Shown: positions 25,066 through 33,200 of the stretch, one piece after another | Numbering within the stretch: position 1 is the stretch's first letter | Layout of the letters: every line of letters starts with the position of its first letter | NCBI GenBank assembly: GCA_965248605.1 | Contig: CBDFJV010000007.1 | Coordinates: 1,364,001-1,428,000, forward strand | Direction of reading: 5' to 3' | From: CAUZJF01 sp965248605 | GTDB lineage: Bacteria; Chloroflexota; Dehalococcoidia; Lucifugimonadales; CAUZJF01 | Length of the DNA: 64,000 nt | Position numbers and translations under genes: made by a program | The notes under the pieces: generated by a model | What the model saw: the letters and a program-made list of their open reading frames with translations, nothing else | The model's database searches: none | Told to the model about the DNA's origin: nothing

Positions 25066-26379
25066 TTAGTTCTTCGCAAGCTTGTCTGCGTGGGCCGCGA
25101 TCTTGTCGAACGCCCGCTCGTACTGTGCGATCATCTCGTCGGCTGGGCGGGTGAACGACGGTAGGTTGATCGTGTCATAAGGCTGTTCGGGGTCTTCGGT
25201 CACGGGCAGCGAGCCGTGAGCCGGGAACTCGATCCTCTCGGCGGCTGGGCCCAGCGCCTCCCAGAGTAGGTCATCCGTGCCGACGTCGTTGCCCGCAAAG
25301 ACCGGATGCCGGTGGAGCGCCCGGACCAGGTCTGTATGGGGGATACGCGTATCCTTCCGCGCAGCCGACGTGACCCGAGCGCCCTCGGCCGTCAGGGCCT
25401 CGACGAGGGTCTCGCGGTCGATTCCCGCCAGCTCATCGGGATTGAACTTCACGGAGCTGCACAGGTACGGCGACTCGACGTAGTCCGGGACGTCGACAGG
25501 AGCGAAGCCGCGAATCTCCGTCAGTGCCTGTCCCAGCTTGCGGTCGTTCTCTTTGCGAATTTCGAGCCGTTCGCTCCACTGTCGCATCTGTACGACGCCT
25601 ACTGCCGCACACAACGTCGCCATGCGGTACTTCTCACCGAAGGCGAAGCCTGACACGGCGCGGTACTTGTCGTCAGGCAGATCCTTCAGCCGCTCATAAT
25701 GCCCCAGGGTCGCGGCGCGCTGATAGTGCTCGTCGTCGTTGGTTAGCAGCATCCCCCCATCGCCGGCCGACGTCAGCTTACCGTCCTGGAAGCTGATGGC
25801 GGCCGTGTCGCCCAGAGTGCCGCACATCTGACCCCGGTATAGGGTCCCCTGAGAGACGCAGTTGTCCTCGACGACCTTCAGGTCGTGGCGTCGCGCGACA
25901 TCGAGCAGCGCGTCCACGTCCGCGGGCATGCCCTTCCAGTGCACGACCATGACCGCCTTGGTCCGCGGGGTGATGCGGCGCTCGACGTCGAAGGGGTCTA
26001 GGGTCCGAGTGACCGGGTCGATGTCGGCGAAGACTGGAACAGCGCCACATCCGACTATGGGCATGCACGTAAAGGGGTGTACCGCCGACTGCATGATGAC
26101 CTCGTCGCCGGGCCCGACCCCAACGCCGAACAGCGCCGAACGCAGGGCAGACGTCCCGCTGTTGTGCGCCAGGGCGTGTTTCACGCCCCACCGTTCGGCG
26201 ACGGCCAGCTCGAGCTCCTCGATGGGCCCGCCGCCTTGAGGGCTGCCCAGATGGCCACTGCGGACCAGGTCCGTAACCGCCTGCACTTCCTCGTCGCCGT
26301 ATATCGGCCACTGAGCGTAGTAGTCGTTATCGAGCGTGACGGCAGGAGAGCCGCCCAACAGCGCGAGATCGTCAGTCAT
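25066..26379 (-). CDS. DegT/DnrJ/EryC1/StrS-family aminotransferase
   Basis: A 437-residue fold-type I PLP enzyme of the sugar-aminotransferase group. GHLGSPQGGGPIEELELAVAER opens the domain; LAHNSGTSALRSALFGVGVG binds the PLP phosphate; KVVEDNCVSQG carries the ring Asp; and AAISFQDGKLTSAGDGGMLL contains the Schiff-base lysine. Start ATG 26379 (MTDDLALLGGSPAV) has GGAGTGG upstream; the frame open to 26412 adds an unsupported leader. These enzymes usually transaminate keto sugars, using glutamate as donor. Downstream amidohydrolase and upstream Gfo/Idh genes suggest amino-sugar or cyclitol metabolism. Confidence 0.88.
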   Translation of the reverse strand: MTDDLALLGGSPAVTLDNDYYAQWPIYGDEEVQAVTDLVRSGHLGSPQGGGPIEELELAVAERWGVKHALAHNSGTSALRSALFGVGVGPGDEVIMQSAVHPFTCMPIVGCGAVPVFADIDPVTRTLDPFDVERRITPRTKAVMVVHWKGMPADVDALLDVARRHDLKVVEDNCVSQGTLYRGQMCGTLGDTAAISFQDGKLTSAGDGGMLLTNDDEHYQRAATLGHYERLKDLPDDKYRAVSGFAFGEKYRMATLCAAVGVVQMRQWSERLEIRKENDRKLGQALTEIRGFAPVDVPDYVESPYLCSSVKFNPDELAGIDRETLVEALTAEGARVTSAARKDTRIPHTDLVRALHRHPVFAGNDVGTDDLLWEALGPAAERIEFPAHGSLPVTEDPEQPYDTINLPSFTRPADEMIAQYERAFDKIAAHADKLAKN

Positions 26380-26462
26380 AGTGCCACTCCGTGGACGCCG
26401 AACGGTGTCCATCTCGGTCGTAGAGACGCCCCGCTGGGGCGTCTCCTCGTCGGTCGACTGTG

Positions 26463-27488
26463 CTACACGTCGCCGAACTTAGCGATGCTCGCCGGTAGCT
26501 TACCATCAGGCAGGTAGAACGCGTCGTTCAAGTCGATGCGTGCCGGCTGGTGCGTCTCCATCGACTCTACGGCTTTCTCGAAGATCAGCGTGGGGATGCT
26601 CGCCTCCCATGCGTCCATCGGGTTTGTGCCGCCTTCGAGACAGAGCCGGGCGAACATGCCCATCTCGTCGTCGAAGCCGTTGTGGTACCGGTTCTCCTCG
26701 ATGCCCGGTTCGTCTGTGCCCTCGAATACGAGATTGCGGAATCCCCACGTCGCGGCGCTTACCGGGCCCGCCAGCACTTCGCCGTAGTGCTTCGGGACAA
26801 TGCCTCCCGAACCTATAGTGCCGTAGACCGACGTGGCTACACCACCGTTCTCGAACAGGATGTTGATCGTGCTCGTATTGGCCGGCACGCCGCCGAAACC
26901 CATCGCCTGCACCTCGACCGGCTGGGACCGCATGACATGCCATATCCAGTGAAGGTTGTACCCGCTGGCGTCGAGAATTCCGTTGGTGCCGTGCGGGCCT
27001 TCGGGGTCGTCTGGGAGTTTGTACGCGTCGTAGGTGATCCTGCACGTGAATAGGACGAAGAACGGTCGCGGGATCACCTCTCGCAAACGCTTTGTAACCG
27101 GCGAGTGTTTGAACCACCACCCGCCCATGAGCTGGACGCCCGACTCGTGGACTGCCCTTTGTAGACGCTTAGCCTCATCCAGAGTCATGGCCAGCGGCTT
27201 CTCGACGTAGACGTGCTTGCCCTCAGTGCACGCTTGAATCGCGATCTCCGTGTGGGTGTCGTGAAATGAATGCACGAGCACCGCATCGATCTCGGGGTCG
27301 GAGACTAGGCGGTCGAGGCTCGTCGTGTGGTACTGGGCCCCGAACTTGTCCCCGGCGTCGCGGGCAGCGTCGCCCTTCGTGTCCATCGTGGCGACCACGT
27401 TCATTTCCGGGGTGCTTAGGATGTTCGGCGTGTGCATCCGTGTGATCCGGCCACAGCCGACAATGCCCACGTTGAGCCGGCGTGTCAT
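26463..27488 (-). CDS. Gfo/Idh/MocA-family oxidoreductase
   Basis: A 341-residue NAD(P)-dependent dehydrogenase. RRLNVGIVGCGRITRMH is the Rossmann GxGxxG, GKHVYVEKPLAMTLDEAKRL has the conserved E-K-P, and NLHWIWHVMRSQPVEV follows the family's D-x-x-H region (here Y-N-L-H), so the catalytic pair is partly altered. Substrates in this family are sugars, inositols or related alcohols. The start at 27488 overlaps the stop of the sugar-isomerase-like gene by 4 bp, tying their expression. It is intact, unlike the family member truncated at 13163. Confidence 0.9.
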   Translation of the reverse strand: MTRRLNVGIVGCGRITRMHTPNILSTPEMNVVATMDTKGDAARDAGDKFGAQYHTTSLDRLVSDPEIDAVLVHSFHDTHTEIAIQACTEGKHVYVEKPLAMTLDEAKRLQRAVHESGVQLMGGWWFKHSPVTKRLREVIPRPFFVLFTCRITYDAYKLPDDPEGPHGTNGILDASGYNLHWIWHVMRSQPVEVQAMGFGGVPANTSTINILFENGGVATSVYGTIGSGGIVPKHYGEVLAGPVSAATWGFRNLVFEGTDEPGIEENRYHNGFDDEMGMFARLCLEGGTNPMDAWEASIPTLIFEKAVESMETHQPARIDLNDAFYLPDGKLPASIAKFGDV

Positions 27489-28438
27489 GCGTTTACGCGG
27501 CCGGACTCAATCTGGTCGATGAGTGCCTTGAGATTGTCGAAGTTGATGCGCATGGCTTCGACCGCCGAGCCGCTGGGAGGCCGGAAGTGGGTGGCGACGG
27601 ACAGCACGGCGTCGATGCGCTCGTCGTGCAGCTTCCTCAGCAGGGTAGGGAAGTCCACGTCGCCCTCGCCGATAGGGCGGTAGTCGAAGTCGAGGTTCAA
27701 GCCGTCGTCCACGTGCAGGTCCTTGACGTGCAGGCAGTGCACGTAAGGCCGGACATTATGGAAGCCTTTGGTCACGACATCGGACTCGCCGCAGTTGATG
27801 TTGTCGGCCGGCCCCCACATCACCTTGATCCTGGGAGAGCCGAGCCGCTCCGCGACCCGCCGGAAGTTCGAGGTCGTGTTTGTATAGTTCCACGGCATCA
27901 TCGAGAGAACGACGTCCACGTCGTGCTGCTCGGCCGCTTCCACGACCGGCTCGAAGGCGCGGACGAGCTTGTCCATGTCGACGTCGGCGATTAACCCTCC
28001 ACGGGTCTGCCAACGCATCGGCCACGTCGGCTTGCCTGCCGAGTACTCCCCCGGCCAAGCGAAGGTGTACGCCGATACGGCGCCCACTCCAACGTGCGCG
28101 GCGATCTCCATCGAGCGCACCAGGTCGGCCAGGTCCTTGCGGTACTCGGGGAGGTCGTAAGGGGTGGCCGCGTCGATGTCGGTGAGGTGAATCTCTTTGA
28201 ACGGCGCTGCGGCGCTGATCAGCAGCAGCTTGAGATCGTGCTCCGCGACGCGCTCCGCCAGCGCATCGACCTGCTCGTCGCTCATCGCTGCGACCTCGGG
28301 CTCGCCCTCGATCCGGGAGTACCAGACGTACTCCGCGCCGATGCCTTTCGCGGTGGCCAGCGCCTCGTCCAGAGGCATCGCCAGCTCGTTGAGGAACATG
28401 CCGAGCTTGAAACGGTAGGGTTGCGGTTCGTCAGGCAT
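27485..28438 (-). CDS. Sugar phosphate isomerase/epimerase (xylose-isomerase-like TIM barrel)
   Basis: A 317-residue TIM-barrel protein starting at ATG 28438 (MPDEPQPYRFKLGMFLNEL); a TTG directly before it lengthens the frame by one codon. LLLISAAAPFKEIH, DVDVVLSMMPWNYTN, KVMWGPADNINCGESDVV and VHCLHVKDLHVD resemble the metal-binding strands of the IolE/hexulose-isomerase group, in which Glu, Asp and His coordinate a divalent metal. The first Glu of the usual set is replaced by Ser/Met (VLSMMPWN), so activity could differ. It is the first gene of the six-gene minus-strand run ending at 22474. Confidence 0.82.
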   Translation of the reverse strand: MPDEPQPYRFKLGMFLNELAMPLDEALATAKGIGAEYVWYSRIEGEPEVAAMSDEQVDALAERVAEHDLKLLLISAAAPFKEIHLTDIDAATPYDLPEYRKDLADLVRSMEIAAHVGVGAVSAYTFAWPGEYSAGKPTWPMRWQTRGGLIADVDMDKLVRAFEPVVEAAEQHDVDVVLSMMPWNYTNTTSNFRRVAERLGSPRIKVMWGPADNINCGESDVVTKGFHNVRPYVHCLHVKDLHVDDGLNLDFDYRPIGEGDVDFPTLLRKLHDERIDAVLSVATHFRPPSGSAVEAMRINFDNLKALIDQIESGRVNA

Positions 28439-28535
28439 CAATGGGTGTAGCAGAAGGTCGAGCGAAGTCTACCATAGCGCGGGTTGGGCAAGGGTATATA
28501 CTTTCGATGGGACACAAGCGGGAGGAGCCCGACCA

Positions 28536-28706
28536 ATGCGCAACGAGTTCACAGCAATCATCGAGAAGGATGGTCAGTGGTATATCGCTTACTCTCCGGA
28601 AGTCTCAGGCGCCAACGGCCAGGGCAAAACCCAGGAGGAAGCCCGCGAGAGTCTCGCGGAAGCCATTACACTGATCCTAGAAGACGCGCGGGACCGCGCC
28701 CGTTAA
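28536..28706 (+). CDS. HicB-like antitoxin-fold protein (orphan)
   Basis: This 56-residue ORF has ATG 28536 with GGAGG at 28521-28525. Its sequence, MRNEFTAIIEKDGQWYIAYS followed by PEVSGANGQGKTQEEAR and SLAEAITLILEDARDR, fits the HicB/UPF0150 fold: a beta strand, a Y-x-A-x-x-P-E turn, a G-x-G-x-T-x-E-E-A helix cap and a final helix. HicB normally neutralises the RNase HicA, but no hicA-like ORF lies on either side, and the partner side holds a hairpin and a tRNA gene. It also lacks the C-terminal DNA-binding domain of long HicB. It is an orphan or free-standing member. Confidence 0.7.
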   Translation: MRNEFTAIIEKDGQWYIAYSPEVSGANGQGKTQEEARESLAEAITLILEDARDRAR

Positions 28707-28715
28707 AGTCGCTCG

Positions 28716-28737
28716 TCAGCCAAGCGGGGTTGGCTGA
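28716..28737 (+). terminator. Hairpin after the HicB-like gene
   Basis: TCAGCCAA, loop GCGGGG and TTGGCTGA form a perfect 8-bp stem starting 10 nt after the stop codon. There is no T-run, so termination is uncertain. Confidence 0.4.
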
Positions 28738-28782
28738 GCGCCTTGCACCACACCTGCGCTTTGGCTATCCTTCAGAAGGTGC

Positions 28783-28858
28783 GCGCCCGTAGCTCAGCGG
28801 ATAGAGCATCGGTCTTCGGAACCGAGGGTCGCGGGTTCGAATCCTGCCGGGCGCGCCA
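28783..28858 (+). tRNA. tRNA-Arg (anticodon TCG)
   Basis: A 76-nt cloverleaf with encoded CCA. The acceptor stem GCGCCCG pairs with CGGGCGC, followed by discriminator G and CCA. The anticodon stem TCGGT/ACCGA encloses the loop CTTCGGA, with TCG at positions 34-36, reading CGA arginine codons. The T arm is GCGGG-TTCGAAT-CCTGC. The D arm is GCTC...GAGC. It lies about 100 bp before a truncated IS element. Confidence 0.95.
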
Positions 28859-28954
28859 ACTCTCCGGCCTTTTATAGTGGGCCTTCTGGGTAATCCTGGG
28901 GGCCTGTTGTTTTGCTCGAAACCCCTGAAATGGTCACTATGGGACACTATTGAC

Positions 28955-29737
28955 AGGATGGACGGCGCCGCCGATGTCGCCGAGACGACTTACACCCCGT
29001 TCCAGACCAAGCCGGACGCCGCGCCGGTGCGGCTCATTGTCCGGCGGGTGAAGCCGACGCCCGGTTCCCAGCTCGCCCTCTTCGCCAGATACAGCTATCA
29101 CGCCTTCATCACCGACCGCGATGGGGAGACGCTGGAACTGGAGGCCGATCATCGCCGCCACGCCGAGGTCGAGAACGCCATACGCGACCTCAAGTACGGC
29201 GTCGGGCTGAACCACATGCCGTCGGCGCGCTTCGCCGCCAACGGCGCCTGGCTGGCGGTCCAGGTGATGGCGCATAACCTGGCCCGCTGGACGGCGCGGA
29301 TTGGTCTGGGCGAGCGGACCGTGATCACCAAGACCCTCAGGCGGCGGGTCTTCGCTCTGGTGGGACGGATCACCCGCTCGGCGCGCCGCCTCACTTTGCA
29401 TCTCCCCCGGCGCTGGCCTTGGGAAACCCAGTTCAGTCGCGCCTTGGCCCGGCTGCAAGCCATTCCGTTCCCGGCCTGACAGCCAGCCTGCAACTGACCC
29501 AACGTCCCCGCAATCTCGCGCCACCCCGGTCGCGAGAGTCCCCTGCTGCGTATCCTCTCGCCTTCCCGCGCATCGCAACTCCCGCATAGGGCCTTAGGGG
29601 CCCTGTGCGGCGACTGAAGACCGGCCGCCGGCCTCCCATCTACCCCAAGACCCCAGGCCATCCCCTCTGTAGCTCCCTCACCCACCCCCTTCCGCTGCCC
29701 TCACGCCGTCCATCGGTGTCCTTCGGTGGATTCGGGC
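28955..29737 (+). mobile_element. 3' fragment of an IS1380-family element related to copies A and B
   Basis: Similarity to copies A and B begins abruptly at GGATGGACGGC (28955) and continues through the transposase 3' half and the noncoding tail. It ends at the right terminal repeat GTCCTTCGGTGGATTCGGGC, again followed by TAA (29738-29740). The left 930 bp or so of the element is missing. Coding and noncoding differences from A and B are scattered, so this is an older, diverged copy. Confidence 0.85.
28958..29479 (+). pseudogene. Truncated IS1380 transposase (C-terminal 173 residues)
   Basis: The frame MDGAADVAETTYTPFQTKPD to the stop at 29479 aligns with residues 269-441 of the intact transposases. 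It keeps the catalytic Glu block (HAEVENAIRDLKYG) but lacks both catalytic Asp. Substitutions such as TKPDAAP for AEADAAP and HMPSARF for HLPSGRF show independent drift. It cannot be functional. Confidence 0.85.
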
Positions 29738-29804
29738 TAAGTGCTAGGCTGGTCTCGATAGGCCGCTTTGGTTCTGGATACCGCACTCTCGCCGGAGGCA
29801 CCCA

Positions 29805-30265
29805 ATGGGTGAAAGCACCGACACCCGCGCCACGCTCCGTTTTGACCGCCGTGTACGGTTGGAGTTTCACGCGCCACTATCACCTCGGACGCCGGACTGT
29901 TGGCCTGCCGCGACTTGGATGATGCCCCGGGACTGACGGAGACGGCGAATGAGTGTCTGCAGGAGAGCCGGAGCGGTCGTAACGTGCAGCACCAGTTCGT
30001 GGCCCTGCCCAGACAGTCGGTGTACAGTCGTCTGGCGGGCTACGAGGATACCAACGACGCTGAACGGCTGTCGGACGACCCGACGATGCGTGTGATCGTT
30101 GGACGGCGAGGTGGTCCTGAAAGAAAAGCGGCAAGCACCAACACCATGAGTCGGTTCGAGACCGAGGCACTTACGCAAGACGGCAACGCGGGAGGTTTGG
30201 ATCTACTGAACGCTAAGTGGGTGGACGGGGCAATGACGCACACGGCTCACCGGCGGGTGATCTTG
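29805..30265 (+). pseudogene. 5' fragment of a second, different IS1380-type transposase
   Basis: ATG 29805, with GGAGG at 29794, begins MGESTDTRATLRFDRRVRLE. One base is missing near 29872, and the family sequence continues in the next frame as ATITSDAGLLACRDLDD, then RQSVYSRLAGYEDTNDAERL, RFETEALTQ and RRVILDM. This is the N-terminal third of IS1380-family transposases of another subgroup. It ends at VILDM, just before the first catalytic Asp region, where the sequence passes directly into the giant surface-protein gene. The fragment is therefore both frameshifted and truncated. Confidence 0.8.
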
Positions 30266-33200
30266 GATATGGCGCCGACGCGGGCTCGGCCTACGTCTTC
30301 ATCCGCTCCGGCAGCACCTGGAGCGAGCAGGCCAAGCTGGAGGCCTCCGACGCCACCACCACCGACCGGTTCGGCTACTCCGTGTCCATCGACGGCGACA
30401 CGGTCGTGGTCGGCGCCTACAGAGACGACACCACTGGAGGCACCGACGCGGGCTCGGCCTATGTCTTCACGCGCTCCGGGGTTACGTGGAGCCAGCAGGC
30501 CAAGCTGGAGGCCTCCGACGCAGCCGCCGACGACCAGTTCGGCCAGTTCGTGGCCGTCAGCGGTGACACGGCGGTCGTGGGAGCCTATCTGGGCGACATC
30601 GGCACGACCACCGACGCCGGCTCGGCCTACGTCTTTACGCGCTCCGGCTCCACCTGGAGCCAGCAGCAGAAGCTGCAGGCATCCGATGCCGGAACCGGCG
30701 ACCAGCTCGGATGGTACGTGGCCGTCGATGGCGATACCGCCGTGATCGGCTCCCGTCGCGACGACACCGCGGCAGGCAGCGACGCCGGCTCGGCCTACGT
30801 CTTCACCCGCTCCGGCTCCACGTGGAGCCAGCAGCAGAAGCTCGAAGCCGGCGACGCCGCGGCCGATGCCCAGTTCGGCTACTCCGTGGCCGTCGACGGG
30901 GACACGGCCGTGGTGGGGGCTGCGGTCGCCGACACTACCGCCGGGGCCAACACCGGCTCCGCCTACGTCTTCACTCGCTCCGGATCGACGTGGACCCAGC
31001 AGGCCAAGCTGGTGGCCGCGGACGCCGTCGGTGGAGGCGAGGGGTTCGGATGGTCCGCGGCCATCGTCGGCGACATTGCCGTGATCGGCTCCGCCAGCGA
31101 CGACACCGCCGCGGGTACCAACGCCGGCTCGGCCTTCGTGTTCACTCGCTCCGGCTCCACCTGGAGCCAGCGGGCCAAGCTGGAGGCCTCCGACGCCGCC
31201 GCCCAAGACTTTTTCGGTGTCGTGGTGGACGTCGAAGGCGGGACCGCGGTGGTGGGTGCCTACCAGCACGACACCGCTGCTGGGAGCAACGCGGGTTCGG
31301 CCTACGCTTTCACCCTTGGCAGTTTCGCCGTGCCCAACGAACCACTGGCTGTTGGGGACTCCGTGGACCTGGACATTCCCGGCGTCGACGCCCTTACCGT
31401 CAGCGAGTCGACTCAGGCGACCACGTCCAAAGCAGTGGCAGACGGTCTCACGCTGAATGAATCGATCACCCTCGACCTGCCTTTCAGCGACGCCTTGACG
31501 CTGAGCGACTCGGTGATCATGGTGCTGCCGCGGTGGGCTCAGATGGACAGGCTCGATGCCAGCGACGCTGTAGACGGCGACCAGCTCGGATACTCTGTGG
31601 CCATCGACGGCAACACCGCCGTCGCCGGCGCCCGCTACGCCGACACCGCCGCCGGGACCGATGCCGGGTCCGCCTACGTCTTCGTGCGGTCCGGTTCGGT
31701 GTGGACGCAGCAGGGCAAGCTGGAGGCCGACGACGCGGCGGCAGGCGACCAGTTCGGCTTCTCGGTGGCTGTCAGCGGGGACACGGTTATCGTAGGCGCC
31801 TGGCAGGGCGACTCGACCACCAGCACCAATTCGGGCGCCGCCTACGTGTTCACCCGATCGGGCTCTACCTGGACCCAGCAGGCCAAGCTCGTTGCATCCA
31901 ACGCCGCCGCAGGCGACCAGTTCGGCTACTCGGTGTCCATCGACGGCGACACCGCCATCGTTGGCGCACCCATAGGAGACACCGCGGTAACCAACTCCGG
32001 GGCAGCATACGTCTTTACCCGCTCAGGCTCTACTTGGTCGCAGCAGGCCAGGCTCGAACACCCCACCCCCGCAGGCTCCGACCAGTTCGGCTCCGCGGTA
32101 GACGTTGAGTCTGACACGGCGGTAGTGGGCGCCAGACTGGACGACCCTCCGGCGGCAACCAACGCCGGTGCCGCCTACGTGTTTACCCGGTCAGGATCTA
32201 CGTGGAGCCTTCAGGACACCCTGGAAGCGAGCGACGGGGCGGCGTCCGACGACTTCGGTGGGTACGCCGCCATCTCAGGAGACACCGTCGTCATCGGTGC
32301 CAGACTGGACGACACCGCTGGTGGAAGCGGTGCCGGTTCTGCGTACGTCTTCACTCGTTCGGGGAGCGTGTGGAGTGAGCAGGCCAAGCTGGAGGCGTCG
32401 GACGCGGCGACCGACAACCGGTTCGGGCGCGGGGTCGACGTCGACGGCGACACGGCCGTCATAGCGGCCTTCGGCAACGACGCCAGCTTAAACAACGCCG
32501 GTTCGGCCTACATCTTTACGCGTTCGGAGAGCACCTGGAGCGAGCAGGTCATACTCGAGGCCGACGATGCGGCTACCAACGACCAGTTCGGATGGCATGC
32601 CGCCATCAGCGGCGTCAACGTCGTCGTCGGGGCGCGTCTCGACGACACGACCGTAGCCACCGACGCCGGCTCGGCGTACTTCTTCAAGGGCGTCTCCGAG
32701 CCCTCCGACTCCCTGACTCTGACCGAGTCTATCCAGGCCACTACTACCAAGGCGGCAGCGGACTCTCTTGGTGTGAGCGATTCGGCAGAGGCAACGATCT
32801 CCAAAGGGACGACGGACGCCCTCACTCTCGGCGACTCCGTCACGCTGGGGTTTTCGCTGAGCGATACTCTAGCAATTGGCGATTCGACCCCGGCGACCGC
32901 GTCCAAGGCCGCGGCGGATGCCCTCACTATCGGCGACTCCGTCAGCCTCGGGTTATCGCCGGCAGACATCCTCTCCGTCGCCGACTCGACCAGTCTAGTC
33001 CATGGCCTGCCACCCAGCGACTCCCTGGTCCTCGGCGACACGGTAACGCTGGGGCTATCGCCGACGGACGCCCTGGCGGTTAGTGACGCGACCCAGGCGG
33101 CCACCTCCAAGGCAGTGGCCGATGGACTTGCTATAACCGACACCGTTACCCTCGGGCTGTCGCCAACAGACGCCTTGGCTGTCGGCGATTCGACCCAGGC

